A stretch of DNA of 55,300 bases from Candidatus Poribacteria bacterium (GTDB lineage: Bacteria; Abyssobacteria; SURF-5), in assembly GCA_016215705.1 (NCBI GenBank), contig JACRIR010000214.1:1-55300 (forward strand). The letters run 5' to 3'. Shown here piece after piece: positions 25,747 through 34,273 of this stretch. The position numbers and the translations under genes are program-made. Within the stretch, counting starts at the first letter, position 1; every line of letters begins with the position of its first letter. The notes beneath the pieces were generated by a model, which ran no database searches, had not been told where the DNA came from, and saw only the letters and a program-made list of their open reading frames with translations.

Positions 25747-26364
25747 GTGTCCGGTGTGCTGGCGATTGCATCAAGCCCGCGCAAAAAGGGAAATTCTGAG
25801 ATTCTGCTCGACGCCTGCCTCGAGGGAGTGGCTGAAGCAGGAATCACCTTCGAGAAGATTCGCGTCTGCGAATTGAAGATATCTCCGTGCCTGAACTGCG
25901 GGGGATGTGAGGCGACGGGCGTCTGCGTCATAAACGACGATATGCAAGCGCTCCACAAGAAATTCTCGGAGTCGGAGATATTGATTGTTTCTTCGCCCGT
26001 CTTTTTCATGGGACTGCCCGCCCAGTTGAAGGCGATGGTCGACAGGTGCCAGGCCATTTGGGTTCGCAAATACGTGCTCAAACAGCGCATGGCGAATATC
26101 GAGAGGAGACGCGCGCTTTTCATCCAGGTCGGCGGAATGAAACGTGAGAACGTGTTCGAGGGCGGCTTGATGACCATCACGGCCTTCTTCGCCACGCTTG
26201 ACTACAAATTCTCGGAAAGACTGCTACTGAATCGAATAGACTCGAAGGGCGCAGTGGCGACCCATCCTTCAGCGCTTGCGCGAGCCCGGCAGATGGGGTT
26301 GGATATTGCGCGGGGAGAGTCCGTCATCGAGGAGCGGAGCAACAGGCTCGGCAAAGCTGACTGA
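25747..26364 (+). CDS. Iron-sulfur flavoprotein / NADPH-dependent FMN reductase family
   Basis: 205-residue flavodoxin-fold protein. ASSPRKKGNSEILLD binds the FMN phosphate, and CLNCGGCEATGVC is the compact CX2CX2CX5C cluster motif of iron-sulfur flavoproteins, which bind a [4Fe-4S] cluster. SSPVFFMGLPAQLKAMVDR is the second flavin-contact region. It probably moves electrons or reduces quinones or metals; partner unknown. The GTG start (25747) has GGGGAT six bases upstream. The DHH gene follows after 11 bases. Confidence 0.88.
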   Translation: MSGVLAIASSPRKKGNSEILLDACLEGVAEAGITFEKIRVCELKISPCLNCGGCEATGVCVINDDMQALHKKFSESEILIVSSPVFFMGLPAQLKAMVDRCQAIWVRKYVLKQRMANIERRRALFIQVGGMKRENVFEGGLMTITAFFATLDYKFSERLLLNRIDSKGAVATHPSALARARQMGLDIARGESVIEERSNRLGKAD

Positions 26365-26375
26365 AGGAGGCTGGA

Positions 26376-27413
26376 ATGGATAGGAGGAAAACACGCGCAA
26401 CCGCGCGGAAGGTGGAGAAGCTCCTCCAGTTCCTCTCCGGAAAGAAAAAAATCCTGGTTGTCTCACATGACAACCCCGACCCGGATACACTGGCAAGCGC
26501 GCTTGCGCTTCGCGACCTTGTCCTGAAGAAGCTCGACGCAGATGTCACCATCGGATTCACCGGAATCGTAGGAAGGGCGGAAAACAGGGCCATGATTCAG
26601 CACCTCGGCATCCCCCTGAAGAGGCTCGATGATTTGGACCTTTCGCAATTCGAAGCGACGGTGCTGGTTGACAGTCAGCCGCATTCAGGGCGGCTCGGTT
26701 TGCCCTATGCCGTCAAGCCTGACGTCGTAATTGATCATCATCCGCTTCATCCCGAATCACGAAGGGTCGGATTTCATGACATCCAATCGCGCATCGGGGC
26801 GACTTCGACAATAATCACCCAATACTATATGGCGGAAGGCATCGATATGGAGCCCCGCGTCGCAACCGCGCTCTTGTACGGCATCAAATCGGACACGCGT
26901 GATTTGGGCCGGGAGACGAGCAAGTATGACCTCGAAGCATATCTCTATCTCTATCCTCGCGCGAATCTGAAACTTATCTCAAGAATCGAGTATGCGGAAG
27001 TGCCTGCGGAATACTTCCAAATACACAACAAGGCCATAGATAACGCGATGAGTTTCGACGGTGTTGTCGTCAGCTTCATCGGAGACATCAACAATCCGGA
27101 CATAGTGGCCGAGATGGCGGACACGCTCGTGCGGCTCGAAGGCGCGCATTGTGCGCTTGTGGGGGGATACTACGACGGCCAGATATTTATATCCGTGCGA
27201 ACCAAAGACTCCGAAATCAACGCCGGAAAACTCGTGCAGCGTGTCGTCGGAAAGATGGGTCCTTCAGGCGGACACGGCAGTATGTCAGCCGGCCGGATAA
27301 AACTGGAATCCCAGTCTGAGAAGCAAAAAACATCGGTGGAGCGCGCAATCATCAATCGGCTCAAACGCGCCATGAAGTTAAGAGGCGTGCGTGGGAGGAA
27401 ACTTGTCGACTAA
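26376..27413 (+). CDS. DHH-family phosphoesterase (NrnA-like)
   Basis: 345 residues of the DHH/DHHA1 superfamily. The metal-binding motifs SHDNPDPDTLASALAL, VDSQPHS and VIDHHP are intact, and the C-terminal DHHA1 substrate motif reads GPSGGHGSMSAG. Relatives degrade short RNA oligonucleotides (nanoRNase), pAp or cyclic dinucleotides; sequence alone does not decide which. A strong AAGGAGG ribosome-binding site precedes the ATG. Probably the second gene of a two-gene operon. Confidence 0.88.
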   Translation: MDRRKTRATARKVEKLLQFLSGKKKILVVSHDNPDPDTLASALALRDLVLKKLDADVTIGFTGIVGRAENRAMIQHLGIPLKRLDDLDLSQFEATVLVDSQPHSGRLGLPYAVKPDVVIDHHPLHPESRRVGFHDIQSRIGATSTIITQYYMAEGIDMEPRVATALLYGIKSDTRDLGRETSKYDLEAYLYLYPRANLKLISRIEYAEVPAEYFQIHNKAIDNAMSFDGVVVSFIGDINNPDIVAEMADTLVRLEGAHCALVGGYYDGQIFISVRTKDSEINAGKLVQRVVGKMGPSGGHGSMSAGRIKLESQSEKQKTSVERAIINRLKRAMKLRGVRGRKLVD

Positions 27414-27486
27414 CAACATCGCAAGGTCGAACCCATGCTTCGAGGCTGTCCCTGTCCTGCAATACCGGGTTATGGACGCCCCCCAC

Positions 27487-27515
27487 TTGACAAGGCGTCG
27501 GTTGTTTGCTATTTT
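27487..27515 (+). promoter_or_regulatory. Promoter of the TetR gene at 27548
   Basis: TTGACA, a 17-base spacer and TATTTT, 32 bases before the ATG. Confidence 0.7.
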
Positions 27516-27547
27516 TACTCTTGGATACAACTGGGAAGGCGCCCGTG

Positions 27548-28222
27548 ATGAATGAGAAACGCGATCAAAATACCCGAGAAGCCATAATAGAAGCTTCCAT
27601 GCGTCTTTTTGCAAAACGTGGCTACCATGGCACCTCAGTTGCGCAAATCGCCGAAGCGACAGGTCTTACGAAGGGCGCCCTTTATTGGTATTTCAAGGGA
27701 AAAGAAGACCTGTTTCTCACAGTCCTGGATTACATCAAGGACAGATGGCAGAATAGCATCTTGAGCAAGGTTGACGCCTCGCAAGGCGCTGTCGAAAAAC
27801 TGGAAAGGCTTTTTGACGCCAGCTCCGAGATGGTAGCCTCTACTACGAACCCGTATTCCATGCATTTGTTCCTTGTGTCGGCGGGCGCTCAGCCGGAGAT
27901 GGGCGACTTCGAAAACGCCATCAGAAGCGCATACGCGGGCTATGTTGAGTCTCTAGCCGGGACAATAAGGGCAGGGCAGGAGGATGGCGAAATAAGAAAG
28001 GACGCCGACGCCGAGTCAATCGCGGTCGGAATCATCGGCTGTCTCGAGGGCATTGTGCTGCAGGCGCGTCTCCATTCGCCCTCGACCATAGCAGCGGCGA
28101 TAGCTGAGATGAAGCGCCACTTCATTCGCTCGCTCTGCGCTTCTCCCACCCGCGCTCCAAAGAAGGAGCCACGTCCCGTTGTGATTCCCCCTCTCGGCGC
28201 CGACCAGCTTTCCCTCTTCTGA
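27548..28222 (+). CDS. TetR/AcrR-family transcriptional regulator
   Basis: 224 residues. The N-terminal helix-turn-helix (about 10-57) reads TREAIIEASMRLFAKRGYHGTSVAQIAEATGL and ends in KGALYWYFKGKEDLF, the classic TetR domain; the rest is the ligand-binding core. The protein ends ...GADQLSLF, which matches the QL[S/D]LF beta-clamp-binding pentapeptide, an odd tail for a TetR. No efflux pump or other obvious target is next to it; the orphan sigma-54 activator lies 250 bases downstream. Confidence 0.92.
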   Translation: MNEKRDQNTREAIIEASMRLFAKRGYHGTSVAQIAEATGLTKGALYWYFKGKEDLFLTVLDYIKDRWQNSILSKVDASQGAVEKLERLFDASSEMVASTTNPYSMHLFLVSAGAQPEMGDFENAIRSAYAGYVESLAGTIRAGQEDGEIRKDADAESIAVGIIGCLEGIVLQARLHSPSTIAAAIAEMKRHFIRSLCASPTRAPKKEPRPVVIPPLGADQLSLF

Positions 28223-28474
28223 TTTCAAACCAATTGAATTCCGACTGAGATGATGTTATACTTCTGCTAAATCCAAGCGCTGTTCTATCCAAACGTAATT
28301 TCGAGAAATGCAAAATTGCCCTGCAAATACGTCCATTCATCTCGGGATATTTTCGCATCATTGAGAGACTGCGCTGTGATCGGGTGGTCGCCCACTCGGT
28401 CGCATTTGCGACACGAGAAAGACTCAGTCCCGATTTCAGATCCAATTCTGAGTCGCTAAAGGCATAAGATAGAA

Positions 28475-29878
28475 ATGACAACGCACCAAATAATGATCGT
28501 CGAAGACGAGGACATACAGCGAAGACAGTTGGTGCGGGTTTTATCCGGCGACGAGAGGGCGATTTTCGAGGCGCGTTCCGGCGAAGAAGCGCTGACGCTC
28601 CTCGCAACTCAGCGGTTTGACCTGGTCATATCCGATTTGAAAATGCCGGGTATATCGGGTCTTGATCTGGTGAAAAAAATCAAAGTTGCTTTTCCCCATA
28701 CCTCGCTCCTGCTTATTACTGCCCATGCAACCGTGGATTCGGCCATTCAGGCGATGAAGATAGGGGTGGAAGACTACCTGGCAAAGCCGTTTGGCAGCGA
28801 GGAGTTGAAGCTGGTCGTCGAGAGAATTTTTGAAAAGCGTAACCTGCTTGCTCAAAACGTCCTGCTCAGGGAACAGCTCGAGTCGCAGTTCAGCTTCGGA
28901 AACATCATAAGCAAGAATCACCGAATGCGCAAAATATTCAGCACCGTCGTCTCCATAGCGCCGACCGACAGCACGGTATTGATACAAGGAGAGACGGGAA
29001 CCGGAAAAGAGCTCATAGCAAAAGCGATCCACTTCAACAGCCCCCGGAAGGAGAAACGCTTTGTACCGGTCGATTGCGGCGCGTTGCCTGACACGCTGCT
29101 CGAGGCCGAACTGTTCGGTCATGAGAAAGGCGCATTCACAGGCGCCGTAAGCCGCAGAGTCGGAAAACTCGAATACGCCAACGGGGGGACATTGTTCCTG
29201 GACGAGGTCGGCAACATGTCCTCCGCCATGCAAGTGAAAATATTGAGAGCCCTCGAGGAAAGACTGTTTCAGCGAATCGGCAGCAATGACCCCGTCGCCG
29301 TTGACATCCGACTCATCGCCGCGACCAATATAGATTTGCTCACGCTTGTCCGCCAGGGCAGATTCAGGGAAGACCTCTACTACCGACTGAAAGTCATACC
29401 ACTCGAGATTCCACCGCTCCGAGAACGGCTGGAAGATATTCCTCTGCTCGCCCGTCACTTCCTCAAAATCTATCGCGACCGCATGGGCAAGAATGTAAAC
29501 GAGATTACTCACGCCGCCGTCAAGAAACTTATGACATATGCCTGGCCAGGTAATGTGCGTGAGCTCGAAAACATCATTGAACGCACTGTAGCCACAATAA
29601 CAGGGAATTGCATCGACGAAATCGATCTGCCTGAACTCGGAGAAGCCAGGAACCAGGACCCCCTCGCGAATCAGTCGCTCATCGATATCCCCCTCTCACA
29701 AAGGACTGCGGAACTAGAGAGAAAGTATCTCTTTGAACTCCTGAACAGGATCGGCGGCAATACTCCACTTGCGGCGGAAATGGCGGGGCTCGGTCTCAGA
29801 ACACTCCAAAGAAAACTGAAAGAACTCGGAATAAAACCAGAGGATTTTAAGAGTCAGTCCTCACAATTTGATAAATGA
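28475..29878 (+). CDS. Orphan NtrC-family sigma-54-dependent response regulator
   Basis: 467 residues: receiver domain with VEDEDIQ and the phosphoacceptor in LVISDLKMPG, AAA+ domain with GETGTGKE, GAFTGA and GGTLFLDEVGN, and a Fis-type C-terminal helix-turn-helix around LRTLQRKLKELGI. No histidine kinase is adjacent. It is clearly a different protein from the other NtrC-type regulator at 19324-20694. Ribosome-binding site weak (AAGG 12 bases upstream); ATG fits the family. Confidence 0.94.
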   Translation: MTTHQIMIVEDEDIQRRQLVRVLSGDERAIFEARSGEEALTLLATQRFDLVISDLKMPGISGLDLVKKIKVAFPHTSLLLITAHATVDSAIQAMKIGVEDYLAKPFGSEELKLVVERIFEKRNLLAQNVLLREQLESQFSFGNIISKNHRMRKIFSTVVSIAPTDSTVLIQGETGTGKELIAKAIHFNSPRKEKRFVPVDCGALPDTLLEAELFGHEKGAFTGAVSRRVGKLEYANGGTLFLDEVGNMSSAMQVKILRALEERLFQRIGSNDPVAVDIRLIAATNIDLLTLVRQGRFREDLYYRLKVIPLEIPPLRERLEDIPLLARHFLKIYRDRMGKNVNEITHAAVKKLMTYAWPGNVRELENIIERTVATITGNCIDEIDLPELGEARNQDPLANQSLIDIPLSQRTAELERKYLFELLNRIGGNTPLAAEMAGLGLRTLQRKLKELGIKPEDFKSQSSQFDK

Positions 29879-30185
29879 GTAATCACGCGCGTCATTCTTG
29901 TCGTCGCCGACAGAGGACCACCTTCTTTTAAGTCATTGCCACTCCAATAGTTAACTCGTCTTTTCAGAATTCTGGCGTCATTCTTGTCGCCGTTGCGAAA
30001 AGCTTTTCCCCCCAATCCGTTTCTACTTCTCAACACATAACTCCTTCATGGATATTGAGTTACGACTCAGGCCGGAATCATCATTCCCAACTGGCCCATG
30101 AATTGCTTAACCAAGAAAGCACTTGCCAATGTTTCACTCTCAACAATTCGTGAAAGGTTTGTATCGACTCAGGAGGGACAGGTAA
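29879..30185. other. Intergenic spacer before the small-protein pair
   Basis: No promoter of good quality is visible. The 15-base sequence GCGTCATTCTTGTCG occurs twice, near 29889 and 29974, a remnant of the dispersed TCATTC-type repeats. I looked for a TPP riboswitch because the next gene resembles thiamine-binding proteins and saw none. Confidence 0.4.
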
Positions 30186-30416
30186 ATGGTTTTTGAGTTC
30201 ATTTTCCCGTATGTTAAGAATGGAAATGGATTTTCCAGCTACGTGGAGTCCCTGGCTCCGGAAAGCGGAGTCGATCTTATCGAGAATTGTCCTTCGGCGA
30301 CGGTAGTCGAAGGCGACTGGGAAACTGCGATGGGCTTCCTTCGGCATTGTCAAGAGTACATTGCAGAACATGCCATCGGTTCGCTTGTCCCCACAACGAT
30401 ACACATTCACTCTTAA
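30186..30416 (+). CDS. Small protein resembling the MTH1187/YkoF thiamine-binding family
   Basis: 76 residues. The stretch SSYVESL, PSATVVEGDWETAMGFL and the closing PTTIHIHS resembles the MTH1187/YkoF family, in which TTIEGD and a final TTIKID strand are typical; the fold binds thiamine or its pyrimidine in some members. The protein is shorter than usual (about 100 residues). A strong GGAGGGA ribosome-binding site seven bases before the ATG argues that it is a real gene. Assignment rests on weak similarity. Confidence 0.5.
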   Translation: MVFEFIFPYVKNGNGFSSYVESLAPESGVDLIENCPSATVVEGDWETAMGFLRHCQEYIAEHAIGSLVPTTIHIHS

Positions 30417-30443
30417 GGAAGTGCAGGAAACAATTGATTTTCT

Positions 30444-30677
30444 ATGGAATCTCCGGATTCAAAGCAAGGGAATGACGGTAACACCATGAATGATACTGCG
30501 AAGTTGCGAGCGCCCATGTGCCCGTACATGCGCCTTTGGCCGGTGCCCTCTTGCTACGCCAAGAGAAGCGGAATACATATACCATCCGACGAAACAGTAG
30601 AGAACATGTGCACCAGCGTGATTCATGAGAGATGTCAGCTTTTCCAACAGAGACCGGAACTTGCGTCCGCACAATGA
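30444..30677 (+). CDS. Small Cys-rich protein, uncharacterised
   Basis: 77 residues (or 63 from the ATG at 30486). The four cysteines are arranged CPYM-(8)-SCYAKRSG-(...)-MCTS-(...)-RCQLF. This layout resembles the short metal-binding CPY...C...C...C segments found in many deltaproteobacterial-type small proteins. It follows the previous small gene by 27 bases and may be co-translated with it. Function unknown. Confidence 0.4.
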   Translation: MESPDSKQGNDGNTMNDTAKLRAPMCPYMRLWPVPSCYAKRSGIHIPSDETVENMCTSVIHERCQLFQQRPELASAQ

Positions 30678-31046
30678 ACATTTCAGGCGTGGACCCACGC
30701 GTCGGGGCTTTGCCTTACATGAATTCGATCTCAATCTCGCGCCCAGTGCATGCTTCCTCCCGATGCATGCCTTCTCCCTAAATGTGGCCGGCGACGCCGG
30801 TTTTTCTCGCCTTTAACCGGCGTCGCTGCCACACTCCCTTTCGAGTTGTAGTCCTCCTGGCCCTTACCCGTAACACCGATATATGTTTTTACATCACCTT
30901 CACTCCGGGAAGCTGAAGGAAGAGAGCACTTGCAAAGCATCCGGGAAAGTAGTATCATCTCGCATTATGGCCGCAATCTCACTTGCGTGATTGGGCCAAG
31001 TAAACCCCGGCCCTACGGAATCATCCAAAAGAGGAGACTTCAAATC
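30678..31046. other. Spacer with a large imperfect hairpin, before the aminotransferase
   Basis: An imperfect inverted repeat at 30784-30832 (GTGGCCGGCGACGCCGGTT and AACCGGCGTCGCTGCCAC) can form a stem of about 17 pairs. Its left arm alone forms CCGGC-GAC-GCCGG followed by TTTTT, which could be a terminator for the small genes upstream. The rest is unremarkable, apart from the promoter given separately. Confidence 0.5.
30930..30958 (+). promoter_or_regulatory. Promoter of the class III aminotransferase
   Basis: TTGCAA, 17-base spacer, TATCAT; about 88 bases before the ATG. Confidence 0.45.
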
Positions 31047-32276
31047 ATGGCAAAATTCGACAAGTCCTACCATCTCTTCGACCGCGCTTCAAAAGTCATC
31101 CCCGGGGGGATACCCGGTCACCAGAGCCCGATGCTTTTGGTGTTCGGCGCGTCGCCCTGTTTCATCGAGCGTGCGGAGGGAGCGCGCTTCTGGGACGTCG
31201 ATGGAAACGAATACATCGACTACATGTGCGCCTATGGACCGATGGTGCTCGGCTACAACCATCCAAAAGTCGAGGCGGCTGCGCGCGCACAGGGCAAGAA
31301 GACAGATACCGGGAACTTGCCCACTGAGCGGTATGTCGAACTGGCCGAGAGGCTGGTTGGAATAGTGCCCATCGCTGACTGGGCCATTTTCGGCAAGAAC
31401 GGCTCCGATGTGACGACGTATGCATGCCGGGTTGCCCGCTATCAGACGGGGCGCAACAAGATTATCATGATTGATGGCTGCTACCATGGAATAGGCGCCT
31501 GGTGTACTCCCATCAGTGCCGGAATTACCGCCGGCGAGACAGCCGATATGCTGACGTTCAATTACAACGACATCGAACAATTCAAACGCATTGTGGCGGA
31601 GAACAAAGATGATGTCGCCGGAGTGATTCTCACGCCATTCCGTCATGAAGCTCTCCATGATTCCGAGATGCCTGCGCCGGGCTTTCTCGAAACTGTCCGC
31701 AAAACCTGCGACGACATCGGAGGGGTGTTCATCGTGGACGACGTTCGCGCTGGGTTCCGCATGCACATGGGGGGCTCACTTGAAAAGTTCGGCGTCAAAC
31801 CTGACCTTATCTGCTTCTCGAAGGCGCTCGGCAATGGCCACCCCATATCTGCGTGTGTGGGAAAAGAGTCTTTGAGAAGTGCGGCCTCCCAGGTGTTTTT
31901 CACCGGCTCGTTCTTCACGAGCGGCGTGCCCATGGCGGCGGCGCTTGCCACGCTCGATGAAATGGAGGCCACAGGCGCAATCGAGATAATGTACAAAAAC
32001 GGTGAGATGCTTAAGGACGGCATGCTCGACCAGGCTGACACCTACGGTCAGCAGGTGAATTACACCGGCCCCGAGACAATCCCCTTCATGACCTTTGCCG
32101 GCGAGGACGGTTGGGACAAAGCGAAGGTTTTCTGTGAAGAGTGCTACCAGCGAGGAGTGTTCTTCCATCCGTTCCACAACTGGTTCATCTCGTCCGCTCA
32201 CACCGAGGAGGACATCAAGAAAACGCTTGATGCCACCGACGCAGCCTTCAAGCGCGTGAAAGAAAAGATGGGCTGA
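31047..32276 (+). CDS. Class III PLP aminotransferase / aminomutase (HemL-like)
   Basis: 409 residues of the aminotransferase class III family, closest in style to glutamate-1-semialdehyde 2,1-aminomutase: PGG near the start, DVDGNEYIDYMCAYGPMVLGYNHP, IDGCYHG, the VDDVRAGFR segment and the PLP lysine in FSKALGNGHP. It may not be true HemL: that enzyme's usual EPV/GNMG-type segments are altered (for example LTPFRHEALHD), and no heme genes are near. Start ATG 31047 with GAGGAG ten bases upstream. It converges on the GT-C gene at 32507. Confidence 0.85.
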   Translation: MAKFDKSYHLFDRASKVIPGGIPGHQSPMLLVFGASPCFIERAEGARFWDVDGNEYIDYMCAYGPMVLGYNHPKVEAAARAQGKKTDTGNLPTERYVELAERLVGIVPIADWAIFGKNGSDVTTYACRVARYQTGRNKIIMIDGCYHGIGAWCTPISAGITAGETADMLTFNYNDIEQFKRIVAENKDDVAGVILTPFRHEALHDSEMPAPGFLETVRKTCDDIGGVFIVDDVRAGFRMHMGGSLEKFGVKPDLICFSKALGNGHPISACVGKESLRSAASQVFFTGSFFTSGVPMAAALATLDEMEATGAIEIMYKNGEMLKDGMLDQADTYGQQVNYTGPETIPFMTFAGEDGWDKAKVFCEECYQRGVFFHPFHNWFISSAHTEEDIKKTLDATDAAFKRVKEKMG

Positions 32277-32319
32277 TCCGGTTTTTCCGGTAAATCTCGT
32301 TTCGATTTAATATTTGCAC

Positions 32320-32347
32320 GTAGGGGCACGGCGCGCCGTGCCCCTAC
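32320..32347. repeat. Perfect 28-bp palindrome of the AGGGGC...GCCCCT dispersed family
   Basis: GTAGGGGCACGGCG is followed directly by its complement. A partial copy follows at about 32403-32420, and relatives lie at 51222-51247, 53104-53123, 53153-53178 and 54978-55006. It sits between convergent genes, where it could act as a bidirectional terminator. Confidence 0.8.
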
Positions 32348-32506
32348 AACTTTTGCGGGATATGTTTCGTCGAAATTTGTGATTCCATAGATCACGTCCT
32401 GCAGCGCGCCGTGACCCTACAGCTTTTGGGGAATATGCTCTGATTGATGACTTCTTGAGCGCCTCTTGCCGATTCCTCGGCAGGTTGGAACCAGAAACCC
32501 GCTCTG

Positions 32507-34237
32507 TCAGGAACCAGAAAGCATGTCTTTGGCGGCGAGAACCTTTAGCAGCACAGTGATGTGAAGGACGAAATACGATGCCGCGAGCAAGACAAGGAGA
32601 CCAGCGGACACAGGTATGAGTTCGCCGGAAGTCAAACGGTTGAAAACCTCGGCCATAGAAGCCAGGGTTCGACTTTCAGGGTAAATTGTGCCCCATCCGT
32701 CGGGTGATGGAAGAGCCAGGCCCATGTAATAAGGCCCGAGCACCATCAGGAATCCATGGGCCTCAACCGCCATAATCCCGAGATAGAGTGCGGCAAAATA
32801 AAAACGGGCGACCCGAACAGATGCCTGTCTGATGCCGAGGGCGACGGCATAGCTTATGGGAACAACGAGCGCATAGAAGTACCACCCTCCCGGCCCACCA
32901 ATGAAGCGCACAGTCGCATACGTATTGACCGCGTGATACGCAACGCCAAGGACAAAGAAGCCGATCAAGCATACAGCGGGGATCAACCCAAAACCCGTTT
33001 CACCGAACGCTGGTTGTTGGCTTCGCGAGGAAAGTCCTCTGAGCAATCCAAAAACGGCGACGGCGAACGCGGCGGCAAAGACCACGTATGCAGGCTTGGG
33101 CAGGTGGAGAAAACTCCAGCCGCTGACCCATGAAAAAGTAACAAAAAGATTCTTCGCGATGAGCCCCCATGGAACGATCATGGCTGCTTGAATTCGCTCT
33201 GTAACGCCCACGGACGGGAAGTACATCGTTTCCTGCAACCCTGCAAAAGAGCCGTAGAGCCGGTAATTGCGCAGATACCACCAACCTCCGATAACTGCCC
33301 CACACGACAGCGCAAGACAAATCTCAAGGAGAATCTGCCTCCATCGATCCTTTTTCCTGATCGCGAGAAATGCAGCGAACAACATAAGGGCCGGTATGGC
33401 GGGCAAGAAGTAGGCCTTTGTGAGAAGTCCGAACCCCAGCAAAACCCCCAGAGCGACCGCATCCCTCATAGCCGTTCTGGCGCCGAAACGCACCATGAAC
33501 AAGAAGATGAACGAGTAAACAGCGACACCCAGGCAGTCATTGCCAACTCTCGCAATATCGATATATAGGCATGGCCAAAGGGCGACAATTCCGCCCAGAT
33601 AAGCAGCAAAAGACGAATACGTCCGCAAATCTCGGCCGACGCTTGGGGGGACGGACCTCTGCAGGCATGACCCCCTCGTTGGGGCGGCTTGCGAACCGCT
33701 CCCGCTGATAAGGGCAGCCGCTACAATGCACAAAGAGGCAAGGAACGCCGAGAAAAAGCGGGTCGCATAGACCTTCTCCACGATGCTTCTCCCATCGAGC
33801 GCACAATAAAGAGGCGCGCATAGGGCATAATATAGAGGGGGATGTTGGACCTGATACAATTGTACCGAAGACGGCGAGAATCGGTTTGAGCTCGCCTGCA
33901 AGCGGCGAAGCTCAATATGAAACATTTCCCGCCTGGGCTTTTCCAACCGCCAATAATCACGGTAGGACAGTTTTTCAAAGCCGGGAGCAAGCTGGGGCAT
34001 TAGTCCTGCTAAGGGAGTGTAGGCGGTAGATTGTGCTATTTCGGAATCAATGAATGTCCGTCCCCATACCGGCAGCGAGCGTGTGGAAACCAGGGAATGG
34101 ATATACGCAAAATGAAAGAGCTCGTCGAATCCTTCCCATATCGGTGTGAGCGCGATATATGTGATCGACTTCACGATGAAAAGGAGCCAGACCAGCAGAA
34201 AAAAGGATCGGCGCGAGCATAAACTGCCTGGTGTCAT
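32507..34237 (-). CDS. GT-C fold membrane glycosyltransferase (ArnT/PMT-like)
   Basis: 576 residues with about eleven to twelve membrane segments and a periplasmic first loop. The acidic motif TPIWEGFDELFHFAYIHSL near residues 31-50 (with D-E...H) and QHPPLYYALCAPLYC match the glycosyltransferase family 39-like/ArnT group, which uses polyprenyl-phosphate sugars outside the membrane. No donor or acceptor can be named. ATG 34237 follows AAAAGGA. It lies 36 bases after the histone-deacetylase-like gene, so the two are probably one operon. Confidence 0.8.
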   Translation of the reverse strand: MTPGSLCSRRSFFLLVWLLFIVKSITYIALTPIWEGFDELFHFAYIHSLVSTRSLPVWGRTFIDSEIAQSTAYTPLAGLMPQLAPGFEKLSYRDYWRLEKPRREMFHIELRRLQASSNRFSPSSVQLYQVQHPPLYYALCAPLYCALDGRSIVEKVYATRFFSAFLASLCIVAAALISGSGSQAAPTRGSCLQRSVPPSVGRDLRTYSSFAAYLGGIVALWPCLYIDIARVGNDCLGVAVYSFIFLFMVRFGARTAMRDAVALGVLLGFGLLTKAYFLPAIPALMLFAAFLAIRKKDRWRQILLEICLALSCGAVIGGWWYLRNYRLYGSFAGLQETMYFPSVGVTERIQAAMIVPWGLIAKNLFVTFSWVSGWSFLHLPKPAYVVFAAAFAVAVFGLLRGLSSRSQQPAFGETGFGLIPAVCLIGFFVLGVAYHAVNTYATVRFIGGPGGWYFYALVVPISYAVALGIRQASVRVARFYFAALYLGIMAVEAHGFLMVLGPYYMGLALPSPDGWGTIYPESRTLASMAEVFNRLTSGELIPVSAGLLVLLAASYFVLHITVLLKVLAAKDMLSGS

Positions 34238-34273
34238 CCGTATTCCTTTTGAACAGACACGATGGCAATTCGT

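Noticed and set aside
27628-27642. Sigma-54-like TGGCAC-N5-TTGC site inside the TetR gene
   Set aside because: It matches the core consensus but lies within coding sequence pointing into the same gene, with no gene start nearby; probably chance.
29879-30185. TPP riboswitch before the YkoF-like small gene
   Set aside because: None of the conserved TPP-box words is present.
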